This document shows positions 1-8,560 of a stretch of 64,000 nucleotides of DNA, piece by piece. Below the pieces are notes generated by a model, which saw only the letters and a program-made list of their open reading frames with translations, was not told the origin of the DNA and made no database searches. Made by a program: the position numbers and the translations under genes. Source of the DNA: Burkholderia sp. Ax-1724 (GTDB lineage: Bacteria > Pseudomonadota > Gammaproteobacteria > Burkholderiales > Burkholderiaceae). The stretch's first letter is position 1, and each line of letters begins with the position of its first letter. Location of the stretch: assembly GCF_011752995.1 (NCBI RefSeq), contig NZ_VWWL01000005.1, positions 213,484 to 277,483 of the forward strand, in the 5' to 3' direction.

Positions 1-197
1 CATACGTGATTCCCTTGCTCCAATTTCCCCGTTTCGTTCAGGTTCCGACGTCATTGGCGTGTGTGCGGAAGCGTCGTCATTCCGTGCATGGATATTGCAC
101 GTGCAGTACCGCACGACCAATGTCAGCGGCCATTCGAATAGTTGGCGAACCTGAGCAAACGTGCCTGTTCGTAGCGAACAGAGTCATGGCAATCCGC

Positions 198-248
198 GTT
201 GAACATCGGATAGGTTCAACATATACATCAAAATATCTCGTTGAGATA
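198..248. promoter_or_regulatory. Two dyads upstream of the MalT-like regulator
   Basis: GTTGAAC (198-204) and GTTCAAC (214-220) form a perfect inverted repeat with a 9-base spacer. A second perfect dyad, TATCTC (234-239) and GAGATA (243-248), follows with a 3-base spacer. Both lie within 95 bases of the regulator start at 292 in a locally AT-rich stretch. They are plausible operators or promoter elements for that gene; the protein that binds them is not known. Confidence 0.35.
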
Positions 249-291
249 ATGGCAACCTCCTGCAAGCGGCAATTCAGGGAGAGGAACGATC

Positions 292-3078
292 ATGGAAGCA
301 TCTTCGGGCAGTACCGGTCGCGAGTGGAGCGTGTCGCTGATCCAGACCAAGATGATGGCGCCACGCCTGCCGCCCGGCTGCGTGCAACGGCTCGCCTTGC
401 TCGGCCGGATCGATACGCGCCGGCCGAACAGCATCGTTGTCGTGACCGCGCCTGCCGGTTTCGGCAAGACGACGCTGCTGGCGGGCTGGAGCGAGGCGCT
501 GTCGGGCAGCAAGCATCCGGTTGCGTGGCTTAGCGTCGACGGAGAGGACGACGACCCGCAGCAGTTCGGCGCGTATCTTGTCGCGGCGTTTTCGCGTGCG
601 TCGGAAGACATCGCGTCGCAAGCGCAGCAACTCCTGAACAACGACGCGCTGACCCCTATCAGAACCGTTCTTTCCGTGCTGTTGAATGGAATCGCCGCGT
701 GCGGCCGGAACGTTTTTCTCGTGCTCGACGACGTCGATCGCCTCACCGCAAAACCGGTTCTCGACGTGGTCTCGCGCCTGCTGCGCTATGCGCCCGATAA
801 CATGCACGTCCTGCTCGGCGCGCGGGGCGAACCCGGGTTGATGCTCGCACAGCTTCGCTCGCCGGACAAACTGATGCGCGTCAATGCCGACGATCTGCGC
901 TTTTCCATCGACGATGCACAAGCGTTCTTCCATCGCGCGGGTACCGTGCCGCTCGATCGGGACAGCGTAGAACTGCTGAACGAGGCGACCGAAGGATGGG
1001 TCGCGGGTTTGCAGCTTGCTTCGCTCGCCTTGAGTCAGGTGGGCGATGCGACCAAGCTTGCGCGCAATCTCGCGGGGCCGAGTTCGGGAATCGACCGCTA
1101 TCTGAACGATACGGTGCTCGCGCATTTGCCGCCGCCGATGCTGAAGTTTCTGCTCTGCACGTCGATTCTCGAACGGCTCGGGCCTGGCGTGTGCGATGCG
1201 ATCATGGACGAGGCCGGCGAAAGCGGAGAGAAGCTCGACTGGCTCGAACGGCACAACGTATTCATTCGACCACTCGACGAAAAGCGGGACTGGTATCGCT
1301 ATCACGCACTGCTGTCCGATGCGCTGCGGCAGCGTCTCATGCGCCAGATGCCGCAGGAGGTGCCCGTGCTGCATCTTCGCGCATGCCAATGGTTTGCACG
1401 CGAGCGCTTGTGGCCCGAAGCGGTCCGGCATGCTCTTGCCGCCGGCGATCTCGATCTCGCGGCTCAATGGGTCGAGAACTGTGCGAGCGATATGATCGAG
1501 CGCGGTGATCCGTACACGTTGCTGGGCTGGATCAACAGATTGCCGCCCGATGTGGTGCTGGGACGCTTGAGTTTGCGTCTCGCCAAAGTATGGGGGCTCG
1601 CGTTTTCGCTGCAGACGACGCGGGCGTCGAAGGAGATTGGCGCAGTCATCGACGAATTCGATCGCATGCGTCGCGAAGAGGGCCGCGTGATCGACGCAGT
1701 CGTACTGGAAGAAATCAACGCGGTCGGCGCACTGACTGCCGGTATTTCGGACGACAGCGAACGCGCGCTGGAACTCGGAAGCACGGTCGGGGCGTCGGGC
1801 GTAGAGGTGGCGCCGTGGATCTCGCGTTATGCGCAGTCGGCGCAATTCTTCGGGCTTCTGTATCGCGGCAGATTCGATCAGATCGCTCTCATCCGGGAGC
1901 GCATGAAGAACCGCGTGGAAACGACGGGGCCCGCGCGGCATTACTCGGTCTTGCTGCGCGACGCGATGTACGGTCTCGCCGCGCTGATCCATGGCGAGTT
2001 GCCCGAGGCGAAACGCACGTTCGAAGCCACGCTGCAACTCGCCGAACCCGCGTTGAGTCCTTTATCCGCGGGCGTGACCGGCGTGGCGAGTTGCCTTGCC
2101 AGCATCTACTATGAGTGCAACGAACTGGACAAGGCCCGCAGAGCGATTGCGGGCCGCACGAACATTGCATTGGAGACTGCGCCGCTCGGTTCGCTCGTGC
2201 GGCACACGATTTCGGCGGCACGTCTGCTGTGGCGTGACGGCGAGATGGGTTCGGCGCTGGCCGTGCTCGAAGACGGCCGCCAGGTGGCGATCAACCGGCA
2301 CTGGTTGCGTCTGAAGCTCGCGTGCGACGCCGAAACGGTACGACTGCTTATCGACGACGGCAAGTTGGCGGAAGCAAGGCAGATCGCCGACGAACTAAGC
2401 ACGAGCGTACCGGCGCTATGCGAAGGGCGGGGCGGGTCCGTGCTGGAGACGTGGGCGAGTTATTGCGTTCTGCAGGCACGGGTTCTGCTTGCCGAGAATC
2501 TCGCCGATAAAGCCGCTGCCATTCTCGAACGCCAGCTCGACACGCTCGTCAAAATGGGCTGGCGTGCTCTGGAAGCGCTCGTCGCGCTGCTGCTGGCGCG
2601 AGCGTGCGCGCAATGCGATGCCGCCGAAAAATCGTTCGACGCATTGAATCGCGCGCTGCGCATCGGCGTCGAGATTGGGCTCGTCAACAGTTTCGTCGAC
2701 GAAGGAGCGCCGATTCGCGCGCTGTTACAGCAGTTTCGCCAGAACGCGGGCGACGCTGCAAGCACGGAGGTGGCCTATGCCGACCGATTGCTCGCCGCGT
2801 TCGATGAACTCGATAGCTCGTCGCGATCAGGTGCCGCGAGGCCGCTCAGAGTGATGACGTCGTCGTCGGAGATCCTCAGCGTGCGGGAACTGGAGATCGT
2901 CAATTGCGTGGCGCTCGGGTTGTCGAACAAGGAAATCGGACGCTCGTTGAAGCTCGCGCCCGAGACCGTCAAGTGGCACTTGAGGAATATCTTCGAGAAG
3001 CTCAACGTGAGTTCGCGCATCGAAGCGGTGCAGAGCGTTCTCGGGCTCGGGGTCGGCGAAGGGCGCGCTGCGATGTAG
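292..3078 (+). CDS. MalT-like LuxR-family ATP-dependent transcriptional regulator
   Basis: A 928-residue STAND-class activator. The Walker A motif APAGFGKTTLL lies near residues 53-63 and the Walker B segment VFLVLDDVDR at 141-150. The middle is a helical, TPR-like sensor region. A LuxR helix-turn-helix (LSVRELEIVN, GLSNKEIGRSL, ETVKWHLRNIF) fills the last 65 residues or so. In the MalT family, inducer and ATP binding drive oligomerisation and DNA binding; the inducer here cannot be read from sequence. The ATG at 292 is preceded by a purine-rich GGAGAGGA. It is convergent with the VOC gene and has no catabolic neighbour that would name its target. Confidence 0.9.
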   Translation: MEASSGSTGREWSVSLIQTKMMAPRLPPGCVQRLALLGRIDTRRPNSIVVVTAPAGFGKTTLLAGWSEALSGSKHPVAWLSVDGEDDDPQQFGAYLVAAFSRASEDIASQAQQLLNNDALTPIRTVLSVLLNGIAACGRNVFLVLDDVDRLTAKPVLDVVSRLLRYAPDNMHVLLGARGEPGLMLAQLRSPDKLMRVNADDLRFSIDDAQAFFHRAGTVPLDRDSVELLNEATEGWVAGLQLASLALSQVGDATKLARNLAGPSSGIDRYLNDTVLAHLPPPMLKFLLCTSILERLGPGVCDAIMDEAGESGEKLDWLERHNVFIRPLDEKRDWYRYHALLSDALRQRLMRQMPQEVPVLHLRACQWFARERLWPEAVRHALAAGDLDLAAQWVENCASDMIERGDPYTLLGWINRLPPDVVLGRLSLRLAKVWGLAFSLQTTRASKEIGAVIDEFDRMRREEGRVIDAVVLEEINAVGALTAGISDDSERALELGSTVGASGVEVAPWISRYAQSAQFFGLLYRGRFDQIALIRERMKNRVETTGPARHYSVLLRDAMYGLAALIHGELPEAKRTFEATLQLAEPALSPLSAGVTGVASCLASIYYECNELDKARRAIAGRTNIALETAPLGSLVRHTISAARLLWRDGEMGSALAVLEDGRQVAINRHWLRLKLACDAETVRLLIDDGKLAEARQIADELSTSVPALCEGRGGSVLETWASYCVLQARVLLAENLADKAAAILERQLDTLVKMGWRALEALVALLLARACAQCDAAEKSFDALNRALRIGVEIGLVNSFVDEGAPIRALLQQFRQNAGDAASTEVAYADRLLAAFDELDSSSRSGAARPLRVMTSSSEILSVRELEIVNCVALGLSNKEIGRSLKLAPETVKWHLRNIFEKLNVSSRIEAVQSVLGLGVGEGRAAM

Positions 3079-3091
3079 ATGCTGCGCGCCG

Positions 3092-3535
3092 CTACTTGTC
3101 GAACAGCGCCGTATACCGGCGCTGCATTTCTTCGGGCGCCACCGCTTCGATCTGCGAGCCGAGCATCCATTCGTGGCCGAACGGATCGCGTACGGTTGCC
3201 GAGCGTTCGCCATAGAATTGATCGGTCGGCGGGCGAACCACGGTTGCACCCGCTTTGACCGCCTGCTCGAAAAGCGGGTCGACGTCGTCGCAATGGATAT
3301 GCAGCAGCACGCTCGTTCTGCTCTCGGCGCTCGGCCCGAGCATGCCGTGCTCGGGATATTCGTCCGACAGCATCACGATCGCCGGGCCGATTTTCACTTC
3401 CGCATGGCCGATCCGGCCGCCCGGTTCGGTCAGACGAAACTGTTCGACGCCGCCGAACGCCTGCGCGTAGAACTCGATGGCCTGCGCGGCGCTGCGCACG
3501 CGCAGATACGGATAGACCTCGTGAATCGTGTTCAT
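3092..3535 (-). CDS. VOC (glyoxalase/PhnB-like) family protein
   Basis: About 147 residues with a single vicinal-oxygen-chelate fold: YPYLRVRSAAQAIEFYAQAF at the N terminus, IGHAEVKIGPAIVMLSD in the middle and RSATVRDPFGHEWMLGSQ at the end. The last motif is typical of PhnB/YycE-type members. The start at 3535 is chosen because GGAGGTG lies just upstream; an in-frame ATG 57 bases further upstream lacks such a site. The substrate is unknown. It is likely cytoplasmic and monocistronic, ending 14 bases from the convergent LuxR gene. Confidence 0.85.
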   Translation of the reverse strand: MNTIHEVYPYLRVRSAAQAIEFYAQAFGGVEQFRLTEPGGRIGHAEVKIGPAIVMLSDEYPEHGMLGPSAESRTSVLLHIHCDDVDPLFEQAVKAGATVVRPPTDQFYGERSATVRDPFGHEWMLGSQIEAVAPEEMQRRYTALFDK

Positions 3536-3726
3536 CGTCACCTCCGGGGTTGCCGATGAACGATTATCGGCGAAATCGAGTTCGTTTTGCATACCGGGCG
3601 ACGACGCAATACTTCGCGCGAATGTCAGCGCAAGAAGCGGATGGCGAGTACATTTTCCGCTTCATATCGTTCACTCCAGACGCGGCCATTCCGCTGCGTC
3701 GCTCATCGATAGCAAGGAGTCGAACA

Positions 3727-3939
3727 ATGCCGATGCCGCTTCTCTCGCTTCATGCTCTCGCGGCGCAACGTGGTGATGGACTGCGCCCGGAGCTTCTCGA
3801 GTTGTTCGCGCGTCATGCGAGGCCGTGCGTGGGGCTGAGTGTTTCTATCGAGTCGAAACCACACGAGACCCTAATCCATGAAGACCCGTACGATCAGTCA
3901 TTGACGGGGGACGCCTCTCTTCACGCAAAAGGACGGTAG
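3727..3939 (+). CDS. Small ORF of unknown function with a strong ribosome-binding site
   Basis: A 70-residue reading frame starting MPMPLLSLHALAAQ. The only support is a good Shine-Dalgarno sequence, AAGGAG at 3714-3719, seven bases before the ATG. The protein has no signal peptide, membrane segment or recognisable domain. It lies in the gap of about 530 bases between the VOC and DUF1801 genes, in which nothing else was seen. It could be a chance frame in GC-rich DNA. Confidence 0.25.
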   Translation: MPMPLLSLHALAAQRGDGLRPELLELFARHARPCVGLSVSIESKPHETLIHEDPYDQSLTGDASLHAKGR

Positions 3940-4069
3940 CGATGCGACCCATTTCGACGCCACCGGGTGAGTGCCGACCCGCTCGATGCGAAGGCTGGCT
4001 GTGAGGGGCACGGGATTACAATGGTCCGATTGATACGGCATCCTACTATTCGCGAGGCACGAGAATCCC

Positions 4070-4480
4070 ATGAATCCATCGAACCCGTCCGAACGTATCG
4101 ACCAGATGATCGCGGCTCTCACCGACTGGCGCGGTGAAACCTTCGCACGCATCCGCAAGACGATGCTCGCGGCGGATCGCGGCATCGTCGAGGAATGGAA
4201 GTGGATGGGCAGCCCGGTCTGGTCGCGCGACGGCATGATCGCGGTCGCCAATGCGCACAAGGGCAAGGTGAAGGTGACGTTCGCGCACGGAGCGGGACTC
4301 GCCGATCCGGACCGGCTCTTCAACGCGGGTCTCGAAGGCAATGCGCGGCGCGCGATCGACTTTCTGGAAGGCGACAAGGTCGATGAACGGGCGCTCAAGG
4401 CGCTGGTGCGCGCGGCGATCGAGTACAACCGGGCGCATCTGAAGAAGAATACGCGGGGCAAGAAGGGCGAGGATGCATAG
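4070..4480 (+). CDS. DUF1801 family protein
   Basis: A 136-residue cytoplasmic protein matching the YdhG/DUF1801 pattern: RIDQMIAALTDWRGETFARI at the N terminus, EEWKWMGSPVWSRDGMIAVA in the middle, and KVDERALKALVRAAIEYNRA near the end, followed by a lysine-rich tail. Family members are small single-domain proteins of unproven function. It is followed after 266 bases by the dehydratase promoter region and appears to be monocistronic. Confidence 0.8.
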   Translation: MNPSNPSERIDQMIAALTDWRGETFARIRKTMLAADRGIVEEWKWMGSPVWSRDGMIAVANAHKGKVKVTFAHGAGLADPDRLFNAGLEGNARRAIDFLEGDKVDERALKALVRAAIEYNRAHLKKNTRGKKGEDA

Positions 4481-4578
4481 CCCGACCGAACGCGCCGGCT
4501 AAGCAGGCCTCGGGCGATAAACGAGGCGGGGCAAGGCGGGCGGCGCACTACCGTGTCGTCATCGATCGAATACCGGAA

Positions 4579-4620
4579 TTGATATCGATATCGCCAAAAA
4601 TATAATTGGAAAGATATCAA
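4579..4620. promoter_or_regulatory. Inverted repeat in the dehydratase promoter region
   Basis: TTGATATC (4579-4586) and GATATCAA (4613-4620) are perfect 8-base inverted arms separated by 26 bases of AT-rich sequence containing TATAAT-like matches. Arm centres are about 34 bases, or three helical turns, apart. The site lies 126 bases upstream of the chosen ATG at 4747, in a position suited to an operator for a sugar-acid-responsive regulator. No regulator gene is adjacent. Confidence 0.45.
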
Positions 4621-4746
4621 CCCGCTCCGTACACTTCACCATCCCCAGAGCCTGAGAGAGGCCTTCCGTCATCGTGCCGGTCGCGTGGCGCTGGTTCGGT
4701 CAAACCGGCCGGCGCGGTGTCCCGGCACATGCATCAAGGACAGAGC

Positions 4747-6480
4747 ATGTCGGAAAAAAAGCGGAAATTGCGCTCAGCCGAGTGGTTCGGTACAGCTGAC
4801 AAGAACGGCTTCATGTATCGAAGCTGGATGAAGAACCAGGGCATTCCCGAGCACGAATTCGACGGCCGTCCGCTGATCGGCATCTGCAATACATGGTCGG
4901 AGCTGACGCCGTGCAACGCGCATTTCCGCAAGCTTGCGGGACACGTGAAGCGCGGCGTGTACGAGGCGGGCGGTTTTCCGGTCGAATTCCCGGTGTTCTC
5001 GAATGGCGAATCGAACCTGCGGCCGACCGCAATGCTCACGCGCAATCTCGCGGCGATGGACGTGGAAGAAGCGATTCGCGGCAACCCGATCGACGCGGTC
5101 GTGCTGCTATGCGGCTGCGACAAGACCACGCCCGCGCTGCTGATGGGCGCGGCGAGTTGCGACGTGCCGGCCATCGTCGTGACGGGCGGCCCGATGCTGA
5201 ACGGCAAGCTCGACGGCAAGAACATCGGCTCGGGCACCGCGGTGTGGCAGTTGCACGAATCGCTGAAGGCGGGCGAGATCGACCTGCATCAATTCCTCGC
5301 GGCCGAAGCGGGCATGTCGCGCTCGGCGGGCACCTGCAACACCATGGGCACCGCGTCGACGATGGCCTGCATGGCCGAAGCGCTCGGCGTGTCATTGCCG
5401 CACAACGCGGCGATTCCCGCCGTCGACTCGCGCCGCTACGTGCTCGCACATATGTCAGGAATCCGTATCGTCGAAATGGCGCTCGAAGACCTGATGCTCT
5501 CGAAGATCCTCACACGCGAAGCGTTCATGAACGCGATCCGCACCAACGCGGCGATCGGCGGCTCGACCAATGCAGTGATTCATCTGAAGGCGATCGCGGG
5601 GCGCATCGGCATCGATCTCGAACTCGACGACTGGGTGCGCATCGGCCGCGATACGCCGACCATCGTCGATCTTCAGCCTTCTGGCCGCTTCCTGATGGAA
5701 GAGTTCTATTACGCGGGCGGCCTGCCGGCGGTGCTGCGCCGGCTCGGCGAAGCGAACCTGCTGCCGCATCCGGGCGCGTTGACGGTCAACGGCAAATCGT
5801 TATGGGACAACGTGAAGGATGCGCCGAGCACTAACGACGAGGTGATCCGTCCGCTCGACAAACCGCTCGTCGCCGATGGCGGCATCCGCGTGCTGCGCGG
5901 CAATCTCGCGCCGCGCGGTGCCGTGCTCAAGCCGTCGGCGGCGACGTCCGGCTTGCTCAGGCATCGCGGACGCGCGGTCGTATTCGAGAACCTGGAGCAC
6001 TACAAGGCGCGCATCGTCGACGAAACGCTCGACGTCGATGCGAACTCCGTGCTGGTGATGAAGAACTGCGGGCCGAAGGGTTATCCGGGCATGGCCGAAG
6101 TCGGCAACATGGGATTGCCGCCGAAGCTGCTGAAGCAGGGCGTGAAAGACATGGTGCGGATTTCCGATGCGCGCATGAGCGGCACCGCGTACGGCACGGT
6201 CGTGTTGCACGTGACGCCGGAAGCGGCGGCCGGCGGTCCGCTTGCGGCGGTGCAGGACGGCGACTGGATCGAACTCGATTGCGACGCGGGCACGCTGCAT
6301 CTCGACATCAGCGACGCGGAACTCGCGCGCCGTCTCGCGCAGCACCTGCCGCCGCAGCCGCCCGAGGGCGGCGGGTATCGGCGTCTTTATATCGATCACG
6401 TGCTGCAGGCCGATGAGGGCTGTGACCTCGACTTTCTCGTCGGGTGCCGGGGGGCGGTGGTGCCGCGGCATTCGCATTGA
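4747..6480 (+). CDS. IlvD/Edd-family sugar-acid dehydratase (L-arabinonate dehydratase type)
   Basis: A 577-residue dehydratase. The [2Fe-2S] cysteines expected for the L-arabinonate/D-xylonate branch are present: C56 (WSELTPCNAH), C124 (LLCGCDKTTPA, with K126) and C197 (SAGTCNTMGTAS). The catalytic serine motif SDARMSGTAYGTVV lies near residue 477. Length and cysteine spacing match characterised L-arabinonate dehydratase of rhizobia closely (about 579 residues). The predicted reaction is L-arabinonate to 2-keto-3-deoxy-arabinonate. The ATG at 4747 follows AGGA; a further upstream ATG would add a poorly conserved leader. Other arabinose-pathway genes are absent nearby, so D-fuconate, xylonate or galactonate remain possible substrates. 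Confidence 0.85.
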   Translation: MSEKKRKLRSAEWFGTADKNGFMYRSWMKNQGIPEHEFDGRPLIGICNTWSELTPCNAHFRKLAGHVKRGVYEAGGFPVEFPVFSNGESNLRPTAMLTRNLAAMDVEEAIRGNPIDAVVLLCGCDKTTPALLMGAASCDVPAIVVTGGPMLNGKLDGKNIGSGTAVWQLHESLKAGEIDLHQFLAAEAGMSRSAGTCNTMGTASTMACMAEALGVSLPHNAAIPAVDSRRYVLAHMSGIRIVEMALEDLMLSKILTREAFMNAIRTNAAIGGSTNAVIHLKAIAGRIGIDLELDDWVRIGRDTPTIVDLQPSGRFLMEEFYYAGGLPAVLRRLGEANLLPHPGALTVNGKSLWDNVKDAPSTNDEVIRPLDKPLVADGGIRVLRGNLAPRGAVLKPSAATSGLLRHRGRAVVFENLEHYKARIVDETLDVDANSVLVMKNCGPKGYPGMAEVGNMGLPPKLLKQGVKDMVRISDARMSGTAYGTVVLHVTPEAAAGGPLAAVQDGDWIELDCDAGTLHLDISDAELARRLAQHLPPQPPEGGGYRRLYIDHVLQADEGCDLDFLVGCRGAVVPRHSH

Positions 6481-6900
6481 GGCTTTCAACACGGGCGGCG
6501 CTCGTCTTCCTGTTGAGCAGTCGTGTGCGACGCTCCCTATCTGTGGTTCGGCTACGTGATACGCATGAGTGCCCGCAGGTATTTGCCGTTGTCGATGCCG
6601 GTTTCTCCTGGCATCCCGAATCTTTTATTCTCTTCGGAATGATCGAGTAGCTCAAATCCCACTACGAACTCCGACATTCAACGTCTCGCCGGGTGCTTTG
6701 TCCGCACACATTCGAAATAAAAGAAAGTGCAGAAATGGTGCATGACCTTTTTCGTCTGCTCTGCAAGCAGATTTAAGCGTTGTTTGACTGTATCGAGAGG
6801 AAATCCACTGTAGCGTTGAGTATTCACGATACGAATCCTGTTTGCGGTTTCGTAGTCCACGCGCTGCACGCGCGTTTACTTCAACGTTGTCTGGTCCGAA
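6481..6900. other. Gap without a supportable gene, at the edge of a low-GC island
   Basis: About 420 bases with visibly lower GC than flanking DNA. Short frames occur on both strands, the longest on the minus strand (6678-6869, 63 residues), but none shows a recognisable domain or ribosome-binding site. The composition change marks the left edge of the T6SS remnant that follows. Confidence 0.5.
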
Positions 6901-6909
6901 AAGGTAAGA

Positions 6910-7389
6910 AGGGCGGCGCAAGATATTTTTATCAAGATCGATGGGATTGCAGGAGAGTCTCGTGATGAACTGCATCTTGGGGAAATACAGGTCAGCAGTT
7001 GGCGGTGGAAAATGTCGCAGCAATCCCAGGTGATGACGGGCTCTGGTCGTGGCGTAGGCAAGGCAACAGTCGACGACCTGGAGTTCGTTCATCAAATCGA
7101 CCGTGCGAGTCCGAATCTGATGCGCTACTGCCTTACCGGAAGGCATATACCCAAGGCGGTACTCAGTACGCGCAAGTCAGGCGGTATTCCGATGGATTTT
7201 CTGAAAATTGCGCTGGGCGACGTAGTCGTTACCGCGGTCGAGCCTATTGTGTTTGGTGATAGTTGTTACGAGCACGTCACGCTGTCATTCGCCCGGGTCA
7301 AAAACGAATACACGCTTCAAAGTCCAACGGGGGGAAGCGCGGGAGCGGTTACTGCCAGTTTTGACATCAGAGAGAACCTCGAGCGGTGA
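6910..7389 (+). pseudogene. hcp: Type VI secretion Hcp tube protein with a lost start codon
   Basis: From 6916 the frame reads AAQDIFIKIDGIAGES and then VSSWRWKMSQQSQ, the conserved N terminus of Hcp. It continues through DRASPNLMRYCLTGRHIPKA and LSFARVKNEY to the end of the family, about 158 residues in all. No ATG, GTG, TTG or CTG exists in frame between the TAG at 6853 and the ATG at 7012. The codon AGG at 6910, where the initiator would sit, is one base from ATG. Translation from 7012 would drop about 33 residues, including the first beta strands needed for ring assembly. Hcp normally stacks into the T6SS inner tube and carries small effectors. No other T6SS structural gene is nearby. It overlaps the next gene by four bases (GTGA). 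Confidence 0.85.
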
Positions 7390-7772
7390 AGCGCCCTAAC
7401 TATTACGCGCTCGCCGTTGGGGTGGCTGCATCCATTGCGGCCGCGTTTTCCATTTACTCAACCATCGAATTTCGTCTGTCATCCGTCGCGACGGCGGGAA
7501 CTGTCGTCAGCCTGAATTCCGGTGGGCATCACCCGCGGATAGCCTTCGATGCAAAGAATGGGCAGCACTATGAATTGCCGACCGGCACGATCAGGTCGTT
7601 CGAAGTCGGCCAGGCTGTTCTCATTCGCTACAACCCCGGGAACCCGGGCCGCTCGGCCATGATCGATAGTGCGTTCGATCTATGGGCTCCATCCGTTTTC
7701 CTGTTGATTCTCGCCGTGGGTTTTCTCGATGCGGGGTTTAGAGGCGAGGCACTTGGAAAGGGCTTGCGATAA
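7386..7772 (+). CDS. DUF3592-like membrane protein
   Basis: 128 residues with a hydrophobic segment near residues 9-24 (ALAVGVAASIAAAFSIY) and another near 103-117 (FDLWAPSVFLLILAVGFL), flanking a beta-rich extracytoplasmic part (VATAGTVVSLNSGGHHPRIA, VLIRYNPGNPGRSAMI) typical of DUF3592. The GTG start overlaps the hcp stop codon and its end overlaps the next start, so the three form one coupled unit. In this setting it could be an immunity or accessory protein of the Hcp-linked module, but that is inference. Confidence 0.65.
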   Translation: MKRPNYYALAVGVAASIAAAFSIYSTIEFRLSSVATAGTVVSLNSGGHHPRIAFDAKNGQHYELPTGTIRSFEVGQAVLIRYNPGNPGRSAMIDSAFDLWAPSVFLLILAVGFLDAGFRGEALGKGLR

Positions 7773-8351
7773 TGGTTTTGCGAGAGAGTCACTGGAGATT
7801 CAATACTAGCGCGGGCATCGGAATTGGTTTCGGCGCGTTCAATTCAGAAAGCGGTATGTTTGCGCTCGATGCGCCGTCGGGTCAAACGTACGAGTATATT
7901 TACAGCGGTTTTGGAGTCGGCACATCCCGTGGGCTTGCGACGCTGCTTCGCATCCCGCGACTCGCACTGCCGAAGGTCCTCGTTAAAAGCGACGAATTGA
8001 GCGGATCAGGTTCGACGGCCGACTTCATCAGCAGGGGCGGACTGTATCTGACGGATTCGTTCGTTTAAAGGCAATGACTTGACGAATCCGCAAAGCCTCG
8101 AAGGCGGAACGATCTATCTGGAAGGGGCCGCCGGTTATCTGTTTGGCGGCACAGGCTCATTCATGCTTCTCGGCATCCACGCGGATCTTCTTCTCATGGC
8201 AATCGTGAAGCCGGATCTGATCGGCATGGCAATTCGCAGCGCGCCGGCAGCATTGATAGTGGGCGGGGTCAACGAAGGTCTGCAAGATGCCGTGGGATTT
8301 GCCTTCATGTGCGGAAAAATAAAATACAACGGCTTGTATGTCGATGGATAG
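7772..8351 (+). pseudogene. T6SS-associated hypothetical protein split by a +1 frameshift
   Basis: The first frame (7772-8068) gives a 98-residue N-terminal part, ESHWRFNTSAGIGIGFGAFN to YLTDSFV, ending at TAA 8066. The second frame, one base on, continues without a break as KGNDLTNPQSLEGGTIYLEG to the stop at 8351. It contains a hydrophobic Gly/Ala-rich stretch, GYLFGGTGSFMLLGI. Removing one T from the run at 8064-8066 restores a single protein of about 192 residues. Gly-rich proteins of this general look sit beside hcp and vgrG genes in Burkholderiales; their function is not known to me. The second frame has only a TTG at 8079 as a possible restart. Confidence 0.7.
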
Positions 8352-8463
8352 GCCGTACATTGCCGTGCCGCGCGATGCAGGAGTCGTTGAACCGTTGACC
8401 TATCCGCTCGATAACCGGGCACCGCCAGATTCCACGCAAACTTCCACGCAAACACCCCCACCC

Positions 8464-8493
8464 AAACAAAAAACGCCTCACAGAGAGGCGTTT
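8464..8493 (-). terminator. Rho-independent terminator of the porin gene
   Basis: AAACGCCTC (8471-8479) pairs with GAGGCGTTT (8485-8493) around a 5-base loop. Read on the minus strand, the hairpin is followed by TTTTTTGTTT (8473-8464). It lies 68 bases beyond the porin stop codon. Confidence 0.85.
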
Positions 8494-8560
8494 CCCACTA
8501 CAGCATTCATCGCAGCAACCCGGCAAGGAGCGCATGCGCTCCTTGCCGGCAACAAGCCGC

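Noticed and set aside
274..2037. A 587-codon frame antisense to the MalT-like gene
   Set aside because: Arg/His-rich with no domain, while the plus strand has Walker and HTH motifs. It is a shadow frame.
6678..6869. A 63-codon minus-strand frame in the gap before hcp
   Set aside because: No family resemblance and no clear ribosome-binding site. It may be a relic but cannot be supported.
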